Positions 1-8,702 of a stretch of DNA of 64,000 bases are shown here, piece after piece. The notes below the pieces were generated by a model. That model saw only the letters and a list, made by a program, of their open reading frames with translations, was not told the DNA's origin and made no database searches. This DNA is from an uncultured Clostridia bacterium (lineage in GTDB: Bacteria; Bacillota; Clostridia; Oscillospirales; Acutalibacteraceae): positions 62,001 to 126,000 of the forward strand of contig CALEHY010000010.1 in assembly GCA_937876375.1 (NCBI GenBank). The letters run 5' to 3'. The translations under genes were made by a program, and so were the position numbers. Position 1 is the first letter of the stretch. Each line of letters begins with the position of its first letter.

Positions 1-755
1 CTGGTGTAGCATACAGAACAGCCGTATACAAGTTTGTGCTTGTGTAGGAGCTGCATTGCCTTTAGCACCTTGTCGTACACACCGTCACCACGTCTAGCGT
101 CTGTAGTCTCCTCTGTACCCTCAATGGATAGGGCAAATGCTAGATTGCCAGCCTTCTTAACGTCTTCACAGAACTTGTCATCAATGAGTGTTCCGTTAGT
201 AAAGCAGAGGAAGATACAGTCCTTGTTCTCCTCAACAAGAGTGAGCACCTCTTTTTTCTTCACTAGTGGTTCACCGCCAGTGAACATAAAGAAATGAGTG
301 CCAAGTGCCTTTGCCTCGGTAATAACTCTTCTCATTTCATCAAGAGATAGGTTAGATTTGTTGCCGTACTCTGATGCCCAGCAACCCTTGCACTTTAAGT
401 TGCAGGCAGAGGTTGGGTCCATCAGGATAACCCAAGGGATATTGCACTTTAGCTTCTCTCTGTTAGTACGCAACGCCTTTGTACCGTTTAGACCAGTATC
501 GATGGCAAATGTGAGCATTAGCTTGGTTGCAAATTCTTGGTCAACGTCCTCCATAACTCTGTATAGTGCACTGTGCCAGGTGTTATCTGGATTTGTGATA
601 ACGTCTCTAACAGAGTCCCAGTTGGTAGGAAACTGTTTACCAACTGCTTTTTCTGCGACATTAAGTAGCTTTGGAATATTCTTTTTTGGATCCTTGTACA
701 CATATTTCATTAGGCGTTTGCCAATGGCGTGTAGTGCTTGTGTTTTGATATCCAT
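1..755 (-). CDS. radical SAM protein (3' end cut off by window)
   Basis: Reading the minus strand from ATG at 755 gives an uninterrupted frame of at least 251 codons that runs off the left edge. It holds the radical SAM cluster motif C-x3-C-x2-C at residues 118, 122 and 125 (CNLKCKGC) and, about 40 residues later, the glycine-rich strand FTGGEPL that binds S-adenosylmethionine. Around 110 residues precede the cluster motif, a longer N-terminal extension than minimal radical SAM enzymes have. A Shine-Dalgarno AAGGA lies just upstream of the start. It lies 33 nt downstream of argS and may be the last gene of that operon. The C-terminus, where a SPASM or other auxiliary domain would reveal the substrate, is outside the window, so no substrate can be assigned. 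The class is certain, the role unknown. Confidence 0.9.
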   Translation of the reverse strand, partial: MDIKTQALHAIGKRLMKYVYKDPKKNIPKLLNVAEKAVGKQFPTNWDSVRDVITNPDNTWHSALYRVMEDVDQEFATKLMLTFAIDTGLNGTKALRTNREKLKCNIPWVILMDPTSACNLKCKGCWASEYGNKSNLSLDEMRRVITEAKALGTHFFMFTGGEPLVKKKEVLTLVEENKDCIFLCFTNGTLIDDKFCEDVKKAGNLAFALSIEGTEETTDARRGDGVYDKVLKAMQLLHKHKLVYGCSVCYT

Positions 756-788
756 TTTTGTCCTTCCGTTATGCTAGATTTGGCTCGA

Positions 789-2477
789 TTACATTACCTC
801 TGGAGCGTCAATCTTTAGCATAGTTAGTATATTTTTGATTGTATTCTTAACAGCAGTGCATAGGAATAGTCTAGCCTGCATTAGCTCCTCATCGTCTATC
901 ATAACATGCTGTGCATTGTAGAACTTGTGGAACAATGTTGCTAGCTGGGTAACGTAATGAGTTACCTTTGCTGGGTCATATTGCTTTGCTGCAGAAATAA
1001 TTTCGTCAGTTAGACCAGCAAGATGGGAGATAAGCTCTCTCTCCTCATCGCTGTTGAGCATATCTAGCTGTGCTGGAGTAGGTGTCTTTAGCTCAACACC
1101 TTGCTCCTGTGCCTTGCGAATAATTGAGCAAATTCTAGCATGAGCGTATTGAACATAGTACACTGGGTTGTCGCTACTCTGCTTTGCTGCAAGCTCTAGG
1201 TCAAAATCAAAGTGAGAGTTTGGCTCACGAAGATTGAAGAAGAATCTTGCTGCGTCGATAGGCACCTCATCAAGTAGTGTGTTAAGAGTGATAGCCTTGC
1301 CAGAACGCTTTGATAGTTTGATTGTTTCGCCCTCACGAACAAGACGTACCATCTGCATAATAACAATATCTAGTCTGCTAGCGTCAAGACCGAGTGCTGT
1401 AAGAGCAGCCTTCATTCGTGGTACATATCCGTGGTGGTCAGCACCTAATACGTCGATAGCCTTGTCGTATCCACGAGTAACAAGCTTGTTGTAGTGGTAT
1501 GCGATATCTGGCACGATATATGTTGGCAGACCATTGGCACGAATAAGAACGATATCCTTTTCGTTACCGAACTCGCTAGCCTTGAACCATAGTGCACCAT
1601 CCTGTTCGTAGGTGACACCCTTTTCCTTTAGTGTGTCGATGATGGTCTTAACAGAGCCATCGTTGTGAACTGTTGACTCCTTGAACCAGTTGTCATATAC
1701 GATACGGTATCTCTTTAGGTCAGATTCTAGACCTGCAATATTCTTTGGTAGAGCGTATGATACGAGTGCGTTTCTTCTCTCATCGCTGTCGACGTCAACA
1801 TATTTGTCGCCATTTTCTGCTTTGAAATTCTCTGCGTGGGCGATGATATCGGCACCATGATATGCATCCTCTGGCATCTCAATATCCTTGCCACAAGCTT
1901 GGAGATATCTAACCTCTAGTGAGGTAGCAAATTTCTCGATTTGATTACCACTGTCGTTAACATAGAACTCTCTCTGAACATCGTATCCAGCAGCATCAAG
2001 CACAGATGCAAGACAGTCACCAATAGCGCCACCTCTAGCGTTACCGATATGCATTGGGCCAGTTGGGTTAGCTGATACGAACTCAACAAGGATTCTCTTG
2101 CCCTTGCCATAGTCAGAACGTCCGTAGCTGTCGCCCTTGTTAATGACGTCTAGCACAATCTCGCTATAATATCTGTCTGATAGGTAGAAATTGATGAAGC
2201 CAGGTCCAGCAATCTCTGCTCTGTCGATAAGTGTATCAGTCAAATCTAGTGCACTGATGATTGTTTCTGCAATCATTCTTGGTGCCTTGTGATATGCTCT
2301 AGCACCAGCCATAGCGATATTGGTTGAAAAATCACCGTTTTTCTTGTCAGCAGGCTTTTCAATAATGAATGATGGTAGCTCTGCCTCTGGTAAATCGCCA
2401 TTTGCTGTAGCTGTCTTAATAGCCTGCAAAATCTTTGATTTTAATATTTCCTGTGTTTCCATTACTATTTTGGACAT
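789..2477 (-). CDS. argS: arginyl-tRNA synthetase
   Basis: Class I aminoacyl-tRNA synthetase that charges tRNA-Arg in the cytoplasm. The 562-aa length is normal. Visible in order: the N-terminal Add1-type domain with an SxxIxxPxDKKNGDFSTN-like stretch, the HIGH signature as GPMHIGNARGG (about residue 135), the KMSKS-like loop KLSKRSGKAITL (about residue 395), and a C-terminal DALR anticodon-binding domain with YVQYAHARICSI. It follows the DUF1934 gene by 13 nt; ywiB-argS adjacency is also known from Bacillus, which supports both calls. Start ATG (MSKIVMETQ) is preceded by AGGAGATAATCC. A second in-frame ATG six codons on is possible but has no better ribosome site. Confidence 0.97.
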   Translation of the reverse strand: MSKIVMETQEILKSKILQAIKTATANGDLPEAELPSFIIEKPADKKNGDFSTNIAMAGARAYHKAPRMIAETIISALDLTDTLIDRAEIAGPGFINFYLSDRYYSEIVLDVINKGDSYGRSDYGKGKRILVEFVSANPTGPMHIGNARGGAIGDCLASVLDAAGYDVQREFYVNDSGNQIEKFATSLEVRYLQACGKDIEMPEDAYHGADIIAHAENFKAENGDKYVDVDSDERRNALVSYALPKNIAGLESDLKRYRIVYDNWFKESTVHNDGSVKTIIDTLKEKGVTYEQDGALWFKASEFGNEKDIVLIRANGLPTYIVPDIAYHYNKLVTRGYDKAIDVLGADHHGYVPRMKAALTALGLDASRLDIVIMQMVRLVREGETIKLSKRSGKAITLNTLLDEVPIDAARFFFNLREPNSHFDFDLELAAKQSSDNPVYYVQYAHARICSIIRKAQEQGVELKTPTPAQLDMLNSDEERELISHLAGLTDEIISAAKQYDPAKVTHYVTQLATLFHKFYNAQHVMIDDEELMQARLFLCTAVKNTIKNILTMLKIDAPEVM

Positions 2478-2490
2478 TTTGGATTATCTC

Positions 2491-2916
2491 CTATTGTGTA
2501 ATTCTGTAGTTAATGATTACCTCATTTTGTGAGGTTAGTGCACCACTGACGTCAATATCGTAGCAAAATGTGAACTTGCCCTCAGTGTTGCCGTATTCTG
2601 TCTCTATGCTTTTGCCGTAGATACCCATTAGCATATCGCCATACTCGGTACCATAGTTGCATAGATTACGCTTTGAGCGTTCGATGATTAGACAAGAGCT
2701 GTATGGTCCTGATTTTATCATCTCGACTCTTTTCTCATCCTTTGAGATATTTAGAGTAGCTTTGATTGGTGCCTTTGGTGGCTCCTGCTCCTCGTTATAT
2801 TTTATTATGTAGCTATCATCGGTTTGGTCGATTGTGCCGACAGTAGTCATTTCGATTTTGTCGGTTTCTGGACCATATTTTTGCTTGCCGATGATGGTTA
2901 TTAGCGCCTTTTTCAT
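2491..2916 (-). CDS. DUF1934 (YwiB-like) beta-barrel protein
   Basis: A 141-aa protein matching DUF1934/YwiB in size, beta-rich pattern and position immediately upstream of argS. Members fold as small lipocalin-like barrels; the biochemical function is not established. Seen here: alternating hydrophobic strands, several TxxGTID and YxxxYGTEYGDMLMG-type segments, no signal peptide and no membrane segment, so it is probably cytoplasmic. It starts 3 nt after murI ends and is almost certainly cotranscribed with ddl, murI and argS. Family call rests on pattern plus context rather than a catalytic motif. Confidence 0.8.
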   Translation of the reverse strand: MKKALITIIGKQKYGPETDKIEMTTVGTIDQTDDSYIIKYNEEQEPPKAPIKATLNISKDEKRVEMIKSGPYSSCLIIERSKRNLCNYGTEYGDMLMGIYGKSIETEYGNTEGKFTFCYDIDVSGALTSQNEVIINYRITQ

Positions 2917-2919
2917 TAG

Positions 2920-3735
2920 TTATATTACCTTAAAAATATCAATAAATTCGCATCTGTCATCGATGCTCTCACCTAGTAGCGTGTTCGCAACATTGCAGAA
3001 ATTCTGTGCCTTGTCTGATACATAGAACTTTTGTGTGCTATTGTGCTCTGGTGAGTTGCACATATTTCGTTCTTCAAGGACTGATTTAACATATCTTGCT
3101 TCCTCTAGTCCAGTGTCGATAAGTGTAACGCTGTCACCAGCAATTTTTTGTATTATTGGTGCTAGGATAGGGAAGTGGGTACAACCTAGGATAAGTGTGT
3201 CGACACCCTTTGCAAGAATAGGGTCGATATATCTGCGCACAGCACCATTGGTGATTTCGTCATCAATGTCTATCCAGTTGTTTTCAACAAGTGGAATGAG
3301 CATAGGACAAGCGACAGAGTACACCTCGGCATTAGGGTTGAGCCTTTGTATCTCTTTGTCAAATGCACCACTGTTGATTGTTGCGCTAGTACCCATAACA
3401 CCGATTTTGCCATTCTTACTAGCACTGACAGCAGCTCTTGCAGATGGCTTTGCGATACCAGTTGCTGGCTCGGATAGATTCTCTATAGTTTTTTCAGCAA
3501 CAGTGCTAACAGTACCACAAGCGACAACAATCATTTTGCAATCGAATGTGCGTAGGAATTTTATATCCTGTGCTGTGTATGTTTCAATGGTTTCATTTGA
3601 CCTAGTACCATATGGCACACGACCGGTGTCACCAAAATATACTATATCCTCGTTAGGTAGTATCTTTTTCATAGCACGAACAGTGCTCAGTCCACCTAGT
3701 CCAGAGTCAAATATACCGATAGGTCTTTGGTCCAT
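2920..3735 (-). CDS. murI: glutamate racemase
   Basis: Converts L-glutamate to D-glutamate for peptidoglycan precursors. The 271-aa length is typical. Motifs: N-terminal IGIFDSGLGGLS with the Asp-Ser pair, the YFGDTGRVPYG segment, the first catalytic cysteine in VVACGTVSTVA (about residue 73), and the second in LGCTHFPIL (about residue 185). The residue after the first cysteine is normally Asn (ACNT); here it is Gly, a visible departure in a substrate-contact position. The start overlaps the last base of ddl, so the two cell-wall enzymes are translationally coupled. Confidence 0.95.
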   Translation of the reverse strand: MDQRPIGIFDSGLGGLSTVRAMKKILPNEDIVYFGDTGRVPYGTRSNETIETYTAQDIKFLRTFDCKMIVVACGTVSTVAEKTIENLSEPATGIAKPSARAAVSASKNGKIGVMGTSATINSGAFDKEIQRLNPNAEVYSVACPMLIPLVENNWIDIDDEITNGAVRRYIDPILAKGVDTLILGCTHFPILAPIIQKIAGDSVTLIDTGLEEARYVKSVLEERNMCNSPEHNSTQKFYVSDKAQNFCNVANTLLGESIDDRCEFIDIFKVI

Positions 3736-4799
3736 TATATCTTTCCTCCACGCTGGAGTGCATAATCAATTAGCTTGTCGATGAGCTCGGTGTATGGTGT
3801 GCCAACAGCCTCAAATAGCTTTGGATACATGCTGATAGGTGTCTGACCAGGGATTGTGTTAATCTCGTTTAGTAGTACCTTGCCATCGTTAGTTACAAAG
3901 AAATCGCATCTGCTTAATCCTTCACAGCCAAGTGCCTTGTATGCATGTAGTGCAGCCTTGCGAACCTCGTCACGCTTTTCCTTGCTAATAAGTGCTGGAA
4001 TATGTAGCTCTGATGCTGGATTGTTGTACTTTGCGTCGAAATCGTAGAACTCTGCTGCAGCGATAATCTGTCCGACCTCTGCTGCGATAGGCTCGTCATT
4101 ACCGAGAACAGCACACTCAACCTCGTGACCCTCGATAAATTCCTCTAGTACAGCCTTTTTGTCCTCTTTTAGTGCGATTTCGATACCCTGCATTAGCTCC
4201 TCTTCATTGTGAGCCTTTGATATACCGACTGATGAGCCAGCGTTAGCAGGCTTAACGAAAATAGGGTAGCCCAGCTTCTTCACAGCCATATCGATACAAC
4301 GCTTGCTGTCCTTTTCGTACTCGAATTTTGTAAATGAGCACCACTTTGCTTGGGCAATACCGAATGCATCAGCAACAGCGTTGGTAACAGCCTTATCCAT
4401 ACAAGAGCCAGATGAGGTGGCGTCACAGCCAACGAATGGTATCTGTGCAAGCTGTAGCAAACCTTGAACAGTACCGTCCTCACCATTCTTGCCGTGTAGC
4501 ACTGGGAATACACAATCAAGTTTGATGGTGCTACCATCCTCAACGACTATACCGTGGATAGCTGTGTCAGGTGAGATATAAGCCTTCTTTAGTGTCTTTG
4601 ACTTTAGCCACTCGTCATTAGGTAGTAGCTCAATATCGTCGTTAAATAGATACCATTCACCACTCTTGGTGATACCAAGTAGTGTGATATCATATTTTGA
4701 TTTGTCTATGTTTTTGATGATGCCCTGTGCAGATACACAGCTAACGTCGTGCTCTGATGATGCACCACCAAATAGTATTGCTAATGAGATTTTGCTCAT
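3735..4799 (-). CDS. ddl: D-alanine--D-alanine ligase
   Basis: ATP-grasp ligase making the D-Ala-D-Ala terminus of the peptidoglycan stem peptide. At 354 aa it is of the longer Gram-positive size. Seen: N-terminal LFGGASSEHDVSCVSA, the ATP-grasp GSSVGISKA loop, the omega-loop FYDFDAKY whose AKY triplet is typical of D-Ala-D-Ala ligases rather than VanA/VanB-type depsipeptide ligases, the C-terminal EGLSRCDFF and LLNEINTIPGQTPISMYP. First gene of the ddl-murI-DUF1934-argS operon, with its own promoter upstream. Nothing in the sequence suggests glycopeptide resistance. Confidence 0.95.
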   Translation of the reverse strand: MSKISLAILFGGASSEHDVSCVSAQGIIKNIDKSKYDITLLGITKSGEWYLFNDDIELLPNDEWLKSKTLKKAYISPDTAIHGIVVEDGSTIKLDCVFPVLHGKNGEDGTVQGLLQLAQIPFVGCDATSSGSCMDKAVTNAVADAFGIAQAKWCSFTKFEYEKDSKRCIDMAVKKLGYPIFVKPANAGSSVGISKAHNEEELMQGIEIALKEDKKAVLEEFIEGHEVECAVLGNDEPIAAEVGQIIAAAEFYDFDAKYNNPASELHIPALISKEKRDEVRKAALHAYKALGCEGLSRCDFFVTNDGKVLLNEINTIPGQTPISMYPKLFEAVGTPYTELIDKLIDYALQRGGKI

Positions 4800-4834
4800 A
4801 ATATCCCTTCCTTGCTTATGGACATATTCGTACT

Positions 4835-4863
4835 ATTTTATCATACTTTAATTATAATATCAA
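4835..4863 (-). promoter_or_regulatory. ddl: sigma-A promoter for ddl operon
   Basis: On the minus strand -35 TTGATA (4858-4863) and -10 TAAAAT (4835-4840) are separated by 17 nt, about 35 nt before the ddl start. Confidence 0.65.
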
Positions 4864-4937
4864 TATTACAAATTGCACAATTATAAAATAAATTATTTTT
4901 AATTATATAAATAATATATAACATTGATAAAAAAATA

Positions 4938-4966
4938 GTGACAATGGCGACATTTGGTGTTATAAT
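4938..4966 (+). promoter_or_regulatory. extended -10 promoter for membrane gene cluster
   Basis: -35 GTGACA (4938-4943), 17-nt spacer, -10 TATAAT (4961-4966) with an upstream TG (4958-4959). Predicted transcription start is near 4973, which rules out the ATG at 4972 as the translation start and favours GTG 5017. Confidence 0.75.
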
Positions 4967-5016
4967 GCTAAATGTATATGGCAAAATGCCAAATTTATCT
5001 GAAAGGAAGACCAGTT

Positions 5017-5241
5017 GTGAAGGAAAAAGGTAATTCTAATGACGCTTTAAGCAAGAACCTAAAGAATAAGACTGTGGTTGTTCCAATTTTATTTGCAATA
5101 GTTGTTGCTATACTTGTTATTATTATCAGCAGTCCTGCTATCGGATTGTTCCCTAGTGGCAATCATGATGATGCATTGACTACTACTGCACCTACACAAA
5201 CTACGGAGTATGTCGCTAATGAATACGTACCAAACAAATAG
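5017..5241 (+). CDS. small signal-anchor membrane protein, first gene of unknown envelope operon
   Basis: Unrecognised 74-aa protein. GTG 5017 is chosen because GAAAGGAAG lies 7-15 nt upstream, whereas the in-frame ATG at 4972 coincides with the predicted transcription start. The N-terminus is cytoplasmic and charged (VKEKGNSNDALSKNLKNK), followed by one strongly hydrophobic segment (VVVPILFAIVVAILVIIIS, about residues 17-36) and a short Thr-rich outside tail. The end overlaps the next gene by 23 nt. No motif gives a function. It is the leader gene of a five-gene plus-strand operon (5017-8454) that has its own promoter and terminator. Confidence 0.7.
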   Translation: MKEKGNSNDALSKNLKNKTVVVPILFAIVVAILVIIISSPAIGLFPSGNHDDALTTTAPTQTTEYVANEYVPNK

Positions 5242-6175
5242 AATTAGACGCTCGATATTTGACTTTTTGTTCGCAGCATTAATTACTATGTTCATTATGT
5301 TTGCGATACTATCTCCAACACTTGGTAACTCTAATTTTTGCAAATCCTATTCTAACAGGGATGCTTCTGTTACTACCGAGCTTCAGGAACAGCTAAAGTC
5401 TGCTACTGACGAGATCGCTGAAAGGACTGGCATTGTGCCACAAGCATTTGATTTTGCTGTTGGTAGCAAGAAGATTTCTTCTGTGCAAAAGGAGATTATC
5501 GAGGCTGTATATTCTGGCAATAATTTTGATTATACCGACAGTGCCGGTATCGAGAATGCATATAACAATGGTATAAAGGAATATTATCGTTTCAACGGAT
5601 TAGAGCTTGATGAATCACTGCTTGACACAGCTGTTCCTATGGCGTGCTCTGCGTTTAACAAGGTGTTCAGCATTAGAAATATTACAGAGATGCGCAATTT
5701 TATTGCTTTGCTATCAAAGTATTCTATAGTATTTGCTGCTGCATTCCTTGTGCTTGCTGTACTTGTTGGATTGAAGATATTTGATCTTCACGGTGGTAGA
5801 ACAAAGGTGTTTAGTCACTACGGTTCATCACTTATCTGTGTCGGTAATTCACTAATTCTCATCGCAATTTGTGATATTTTCATCCATTTTGCTGATAGAT
5901 TATATTTGACTAACAATGTATGCTTTAACTCTGCATTTTCTAGTGCATCAAAGATATATTTTATATGTCTTGCTGTTTTCGGTGTCGCATTTGATATCGG
6001 TGGAGTTAGTATGATTAACTATGTCAAGAGATATTATCACTCAAAGGCAAAGAAGCAAAAGCAAGAGGATGATATCAATCGCTCTCTATACGTTGCTCGT
6101 ATGGATGGAGAGGATATGACAATCAAGCAGATTGTCGACGAAAGAAGAAAGGAATTCAAAGATGGAACTAATTGA
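5219..6175 (+). CDS. four-pass membrane protein with large extracytoplasmic domain (paralogue of 7588-8454 product)
   Basis: Unrecognised 318-aa protein. ATG 5219 is favoured over ATG 5210 because GGAG at 5205-5208 is correctly spaced for the former. Topology by eye: one N-terminal membrane helix (about 12-33), an outside domain of about 135 residues containing ERTGIVPQAFDFAV, then three more helices (about 170-192, 207-230, 243-268) and a charged cytoplasmic tail rich in Lys/Arg/Glu. The product of 7588-8454 has the same order of parts and a matching RKTGIPARVFETV segment, so the two look like diverged duplicates. No transporter or enzyme motif was found. Confidence 0.8.
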   Translation: MNTYQTNRIRRSIFDFLFAALITMFIMFAILSPTLGNSNFCKSYSNRDASVTTELQEQLKSATDEIAERTGIVPQAFDFAVGSKKISSVQKEIIEAVYSGNNFDYTDSAGIENAYNNGIKEYYRFNGLELDESLLDTAVPMACSAFNKVFSIRNITEMRNFIALLSKYSIVFAAAFLVLAVLVGLKIFDLHGGRTKVFSHYGSSLICVGNSLILIAICDIFIHFADRLYLTNNVCFNSAFSSASKIYFICLAVFGVAFDIGGVSMINYVKRYYHSKAKKQKQEDDINRSLYVARMDGEDMTIKQIVDERRKEFKDGTN

Positions 6176-6998
6176 GGTTTTTAATACATTAGAAAAGAGA
6201 CTTAGTGACGTTAACAATGATTTAGGCTTTAAAAAATCATCTGTTACTGATGATGCTATTACATTCTCTGGCAAAAAAGGAGTGTATCGTGTAGTATTCG
6301 ATAAGGATAGCGATATTCTTCAGTTTGAGTGTGCATACGAGGACAATGGTGATGAGACAGAATACAACACTATTTCTCGTAGCTTGTTTGAGCTAGAGCA
6401 TGTTGACGACAGAGATGTTAAGTCAATCGGTAATACTATTACTGACGAGGTTGAGCGTTTATACAAGGTTAGAAAGCAGGTTAATCTCGACAAGGTGAAG
6501 ATGCCAAAGGCTGTATCTAGAAGCAAGGCAAAGAATGGTATCATCAGCTACGACGTTGACTCTTTAGCGAATCGTTTTGGTGCTCTTTATCCAGAGATGA
6601 AAGATTTAATTAAGATGAATATCGTCCAGTATAACATGTTCCTACCAGAGACATTCTTTATGGAATACGGTACTCCAAAGGTGCTTGACGTTATCAAGAA
6701 TGGTACCTCAAAGGAGAGAGAAAAGCTATTCAAAATGCTTGGTGAGGTATTTGAGGACGGTACTAATGAGGTACAGGATATTATCGGTGTAACTATTCTT
6801 GGTGAAATGAAGAATGACCCAGAGATGATGGCTGTTGCTGACAAGTATATGACCGAGTATATGGCTGGTCCAGTACACGAGATTAACAAACTTACTAGCA
6901 AGAAGAATCGCTTTACAAAGCGCCTTGCTAACCCACCAGCATACAAGCCAAAGAAGAACAAGGCATTCTCTGTTTCTAATGCGCTTGGTCAACAATAA
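6162..6998 (+). CDS. cytoplasmic protein of unknown function in membrane cluster
   Basis: Unrecognised 278-aa soluble protein with no signal peptide or membrane helix. ATG 6162 is chosen from AAAGGA at 6148-6153; it overlaps the preceding stop by 14 nt, which implies translational coupling. The N-terminal 90 residues look like an alpha/beta domain (IEVFNTLEKRLSDVN..., VYRVVFDKDSDILQFEC), the middle has FFMEYGTPKVLDVIKNG, and the C-terminus is strongly basic (KKNRFTKRLANPPAYKPKKNK), which could touch the membrane or nucleic acid. It may be the cytoplasmic partner of the flanking membrane proteins; that is inference from operon position only. Confidence 0.8.
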   Translation: MELIEVFNTLEKRLSDVNNDLGFKKSSVTDDAITFSGKKGVYRVVFDKDSDILQFECAYEDNGDETEYNTISRSLFELEHVDDRDVKSIGNTITDEVERLYKVRKQVNLDKVKMPKAVSRSKAKNGIISYDVDSLANRFGALYPEMKDLIKMNIVQYNMFLPETFFMEYGTPKVLDVIKNGTSKEREKLFKMLGEVFEDGTNEVQDIIGVTILGEMKNDPEMMAVADKYMTEYMAGPVHEINKLTSKKNRFTKRLANPPAYKPKKNKAFSVSNALGQQ

Positions 6999-7024
6999 TT
7001 TATAGGTTCTAGGAGAAGAAAGTG

Positions 7025-7588
7025 ATGAAAGAGAAAATTCTTAAAAAGGGTGTTATATTGCCTCTTGTAATAGGGATTGTCTTGGCAGTCGCTTTCTCTA
7101 TTTTTTTGCACAATACCACACTTTTTCAGCCAGTTAGCGATGGTACAGTGATGGCATATCATGATGAGATTGGTGCTGATGCTGATATTGTTGAAAAAGA
7201 CAGGATTAGTGATTATAGCGCTAATGATTGTATTGGTAGTATTTCTGCTGGTGACGAGGTGTTTGTTGTTAGATACAACGCTGATTATGCTAATTCTGCC
7301 AGCTCGTTGTCATTTATCGGTGGCACAGAGATTGGCAAGGGCATTAGCTACCTGCAGACTAATTCTTATGACATAGACAAGCTTACTAAGGTTAAGCATA
7401 TGGATTACAGTGGAGCGTTTGGAGAGCACAAATATGCTTATTCCTATTCAAAGGAATACCCATCCAAGCAGGCGCTTTTGTCTGACAATACTGATATTAA
7501 CAAGGGTATTATATTGGTTTATCAGTCTGTTGAGGGATACGGATTATCGTCCAGTTACACAGCCTTGGCTTATGAGGAGGTGCAATGA
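7025..7588 (+). CDS. signal-anchored extracytoplasmic protein of unknown function
   Basis: Unrecognised 187-aa protein. ATG 7025 follows AGGAGA (7011-7016) with proper spacing; a GTG one codon earlier is too close. An N-terminal charged stretch and a hydrophobic helix (VILPLVIGIVLAVAFSIFL, about residues 9-29) anchor a beta-rich outside domain of about 150 residues with GSISAGDEVFVVRYNADY. There is no lipobox cysteine and no sortase signal. It sits between the cytoplasmic protein and the second four-pass protein, and its stop overlaps the next start. Confidence 0.75.
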   Translation: MKEKILKKGVILPLVIGIVLAVAFSIFLHNTTLFQPVSDGTVMAYHDEIGADADIVEKDRISDYSANDCIGSISAGDEVFVVRYNADYANSASSLSFIGGTEIGKGISYLQTNSYDIDKLTKVKHMDYSGAFGEHKYAYSYSKEYPSKQALLSDNTDINKGIILVYQSVEGYGLSSSYTALAYEEVQ

Positions 7589-8454
7589 TGCAGTTAAAAT
7601 CGACTAGAAAAATTATGTCAATTATTCTTGCTGTGGTTATTGCACTAGGAGCAGTAATGTTCTCGTTCTCCACAGTGCTTTCATCCACATTTGCAAAAAA
7701 AAGTTTCATCGTTAAGCATATTGTAACGAATGAGCTTGTTGACGAGTGTGACAGACAGCTTGGTGTTAAGTTTGAGGCACTTGAGCGCAAAACTGGTATT
7801 CCTGCTAGGGTGTTTGAAACAGTTAAGCAATCGTATAGCACTAGAGATGCTCTTTTGCAATCAGCAGAGTATATGTTTGATGAGAATGACTCCACACTCT
7901 ATAATGACAACCGAGTTGATTATTTCTATGGACTTTGTGTTGAGTATTTAGAGGGTAACGAGTTTAAGTATAACGAGAAGAATGTTAGAGTGATTGCTGA
8001 CGAAGCTGCAAGGATATATTCTGACAGCGTTGGTATTCACAATGCTGATGAGATAGGGGATTATGTTGAGCATATCCACCATCTTAATGCAAGAGTGCAG
8101 AGCGTTGGTCTGATGCTCGTCGTTGTTGGCGTTGTTCTGCTACTAGTTTTGTTCAAAAAGCTTCAAGAGGCTATTTTGTATATCGGTGCTGGCATTATGG
8201 CTGGTGGAATAAGTACATTTTTCGGCGCGATAGTGGCGATTGTCACAAAGGCTGGCAACAGTCCTGTCGTGTCACCTATGATTTATCAGCAGAGCTTTGC
8301 ATCGATGGTGACGTCTAGTATGACACGCCTAGTGCTTGCTGGTCTGATGGTGCTAGTTTTAGGTGTTCTAGCATTTGCATATGGTGCATATAAGATCAAT
8401 TTGGAGCAAAGCCGAAAGGATAATCGTTTCTCCAAGATTATAGTTAAATTATAG
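7588..8454 (+). CDS. four-pass membrane protein, paralogue of 5219-6175 product
   Basis: Unrecognised 288-aa protein, last gene of the five-gene operon. ATG 7588 fits AGGAGG at 7575-7580; ATG 7585 is too close. The layout repeats that of the second gene: N-terminal helix (about 9-34), outside domain with LERKTGIPARVFETVKQ and a predicted helical region, then three helices (about 169-192, 196-222, 245-270) and a short basic tail. The shared (E)R(K)TGI-P motif and identical topology suggest duplication. Function unknown. Confidence 0.8.
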   Translation: MQLKSTRKIMSIILAVVIALGAVMFSFSTVLSSTFAKKSFIVKHIVTNELVDECDRQLGVKFEALERKTGIPARVFETVKQSYSTRDALLQSAEYMFDENDSTLYNDNRVDYFYGLCVEYLEGNEFKYNEKNVRVIADEAARIYSDSVGIHNADEIGDYVEHIHHLNARVQSVGLMLVVVGVVLLLVLFKKLQEAILYIGAGIMAGGISTFFGAIVAIVTKAGNSPVVSPMIYQQSFASMVTSSMTRLVLAGLMVLVLGVLAFAYGAYKINLEQSRKDNRFSKIIVKL

Positions 8455-8465
8455 TAGTATTACAC

Positions 8466-8504
8466 AATACGACTAGCGATTTGCTGGTCGTATTATTTAT
8501 TTTA
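8466..8504 (+). terminator. intrinsic terminator closing the membrane cluster
   Basis: Twelve-base-pair stem 8466-8477 / 8483-8494 (one G-U pair), 5-nt loop, followed by a T-rich tail. Confidence 0.8.
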
Positions 8505-8610
8505 TTGACGAATATGTGCAAAATATGAGCAAAGTTCGGCATAAGTATTTATGATATTGTTAAAATTTTGTCAATCTGTTGCTATTTTGCACAAAGTTAT
8601 ATGATTAACA

Positions 8611-8638
8611 TTGACAAAAAATTGAATATCTATATAAT
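8611..8638 (+). promoter_or_regulatory. serC: sigma-A promoter for serC-serA
   Basis: Perfect hexamers TTGACA (8611-8616) and TATAAT (8633-8638) with a 16-nt spacer; predicted start near 8645, leaving a leader of about 58 nt. This places transcription start inside the upstream-extended open frame and so excludes the ATG at 8568. Confidence 0.85.
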
Positions 8639-8702
8639 AGGTACTATGCACTTTTTGAATGCATATATATTATGTAATAAATTTAAGAGAGGATATATTA
8701 TT

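Noticed and set aside
3035..3784. 249-codon open frame opposite murI
   Set aside because: It is an antisense shadow of a clear glutamate racemase, with no ribosome site and no recognisable motif.
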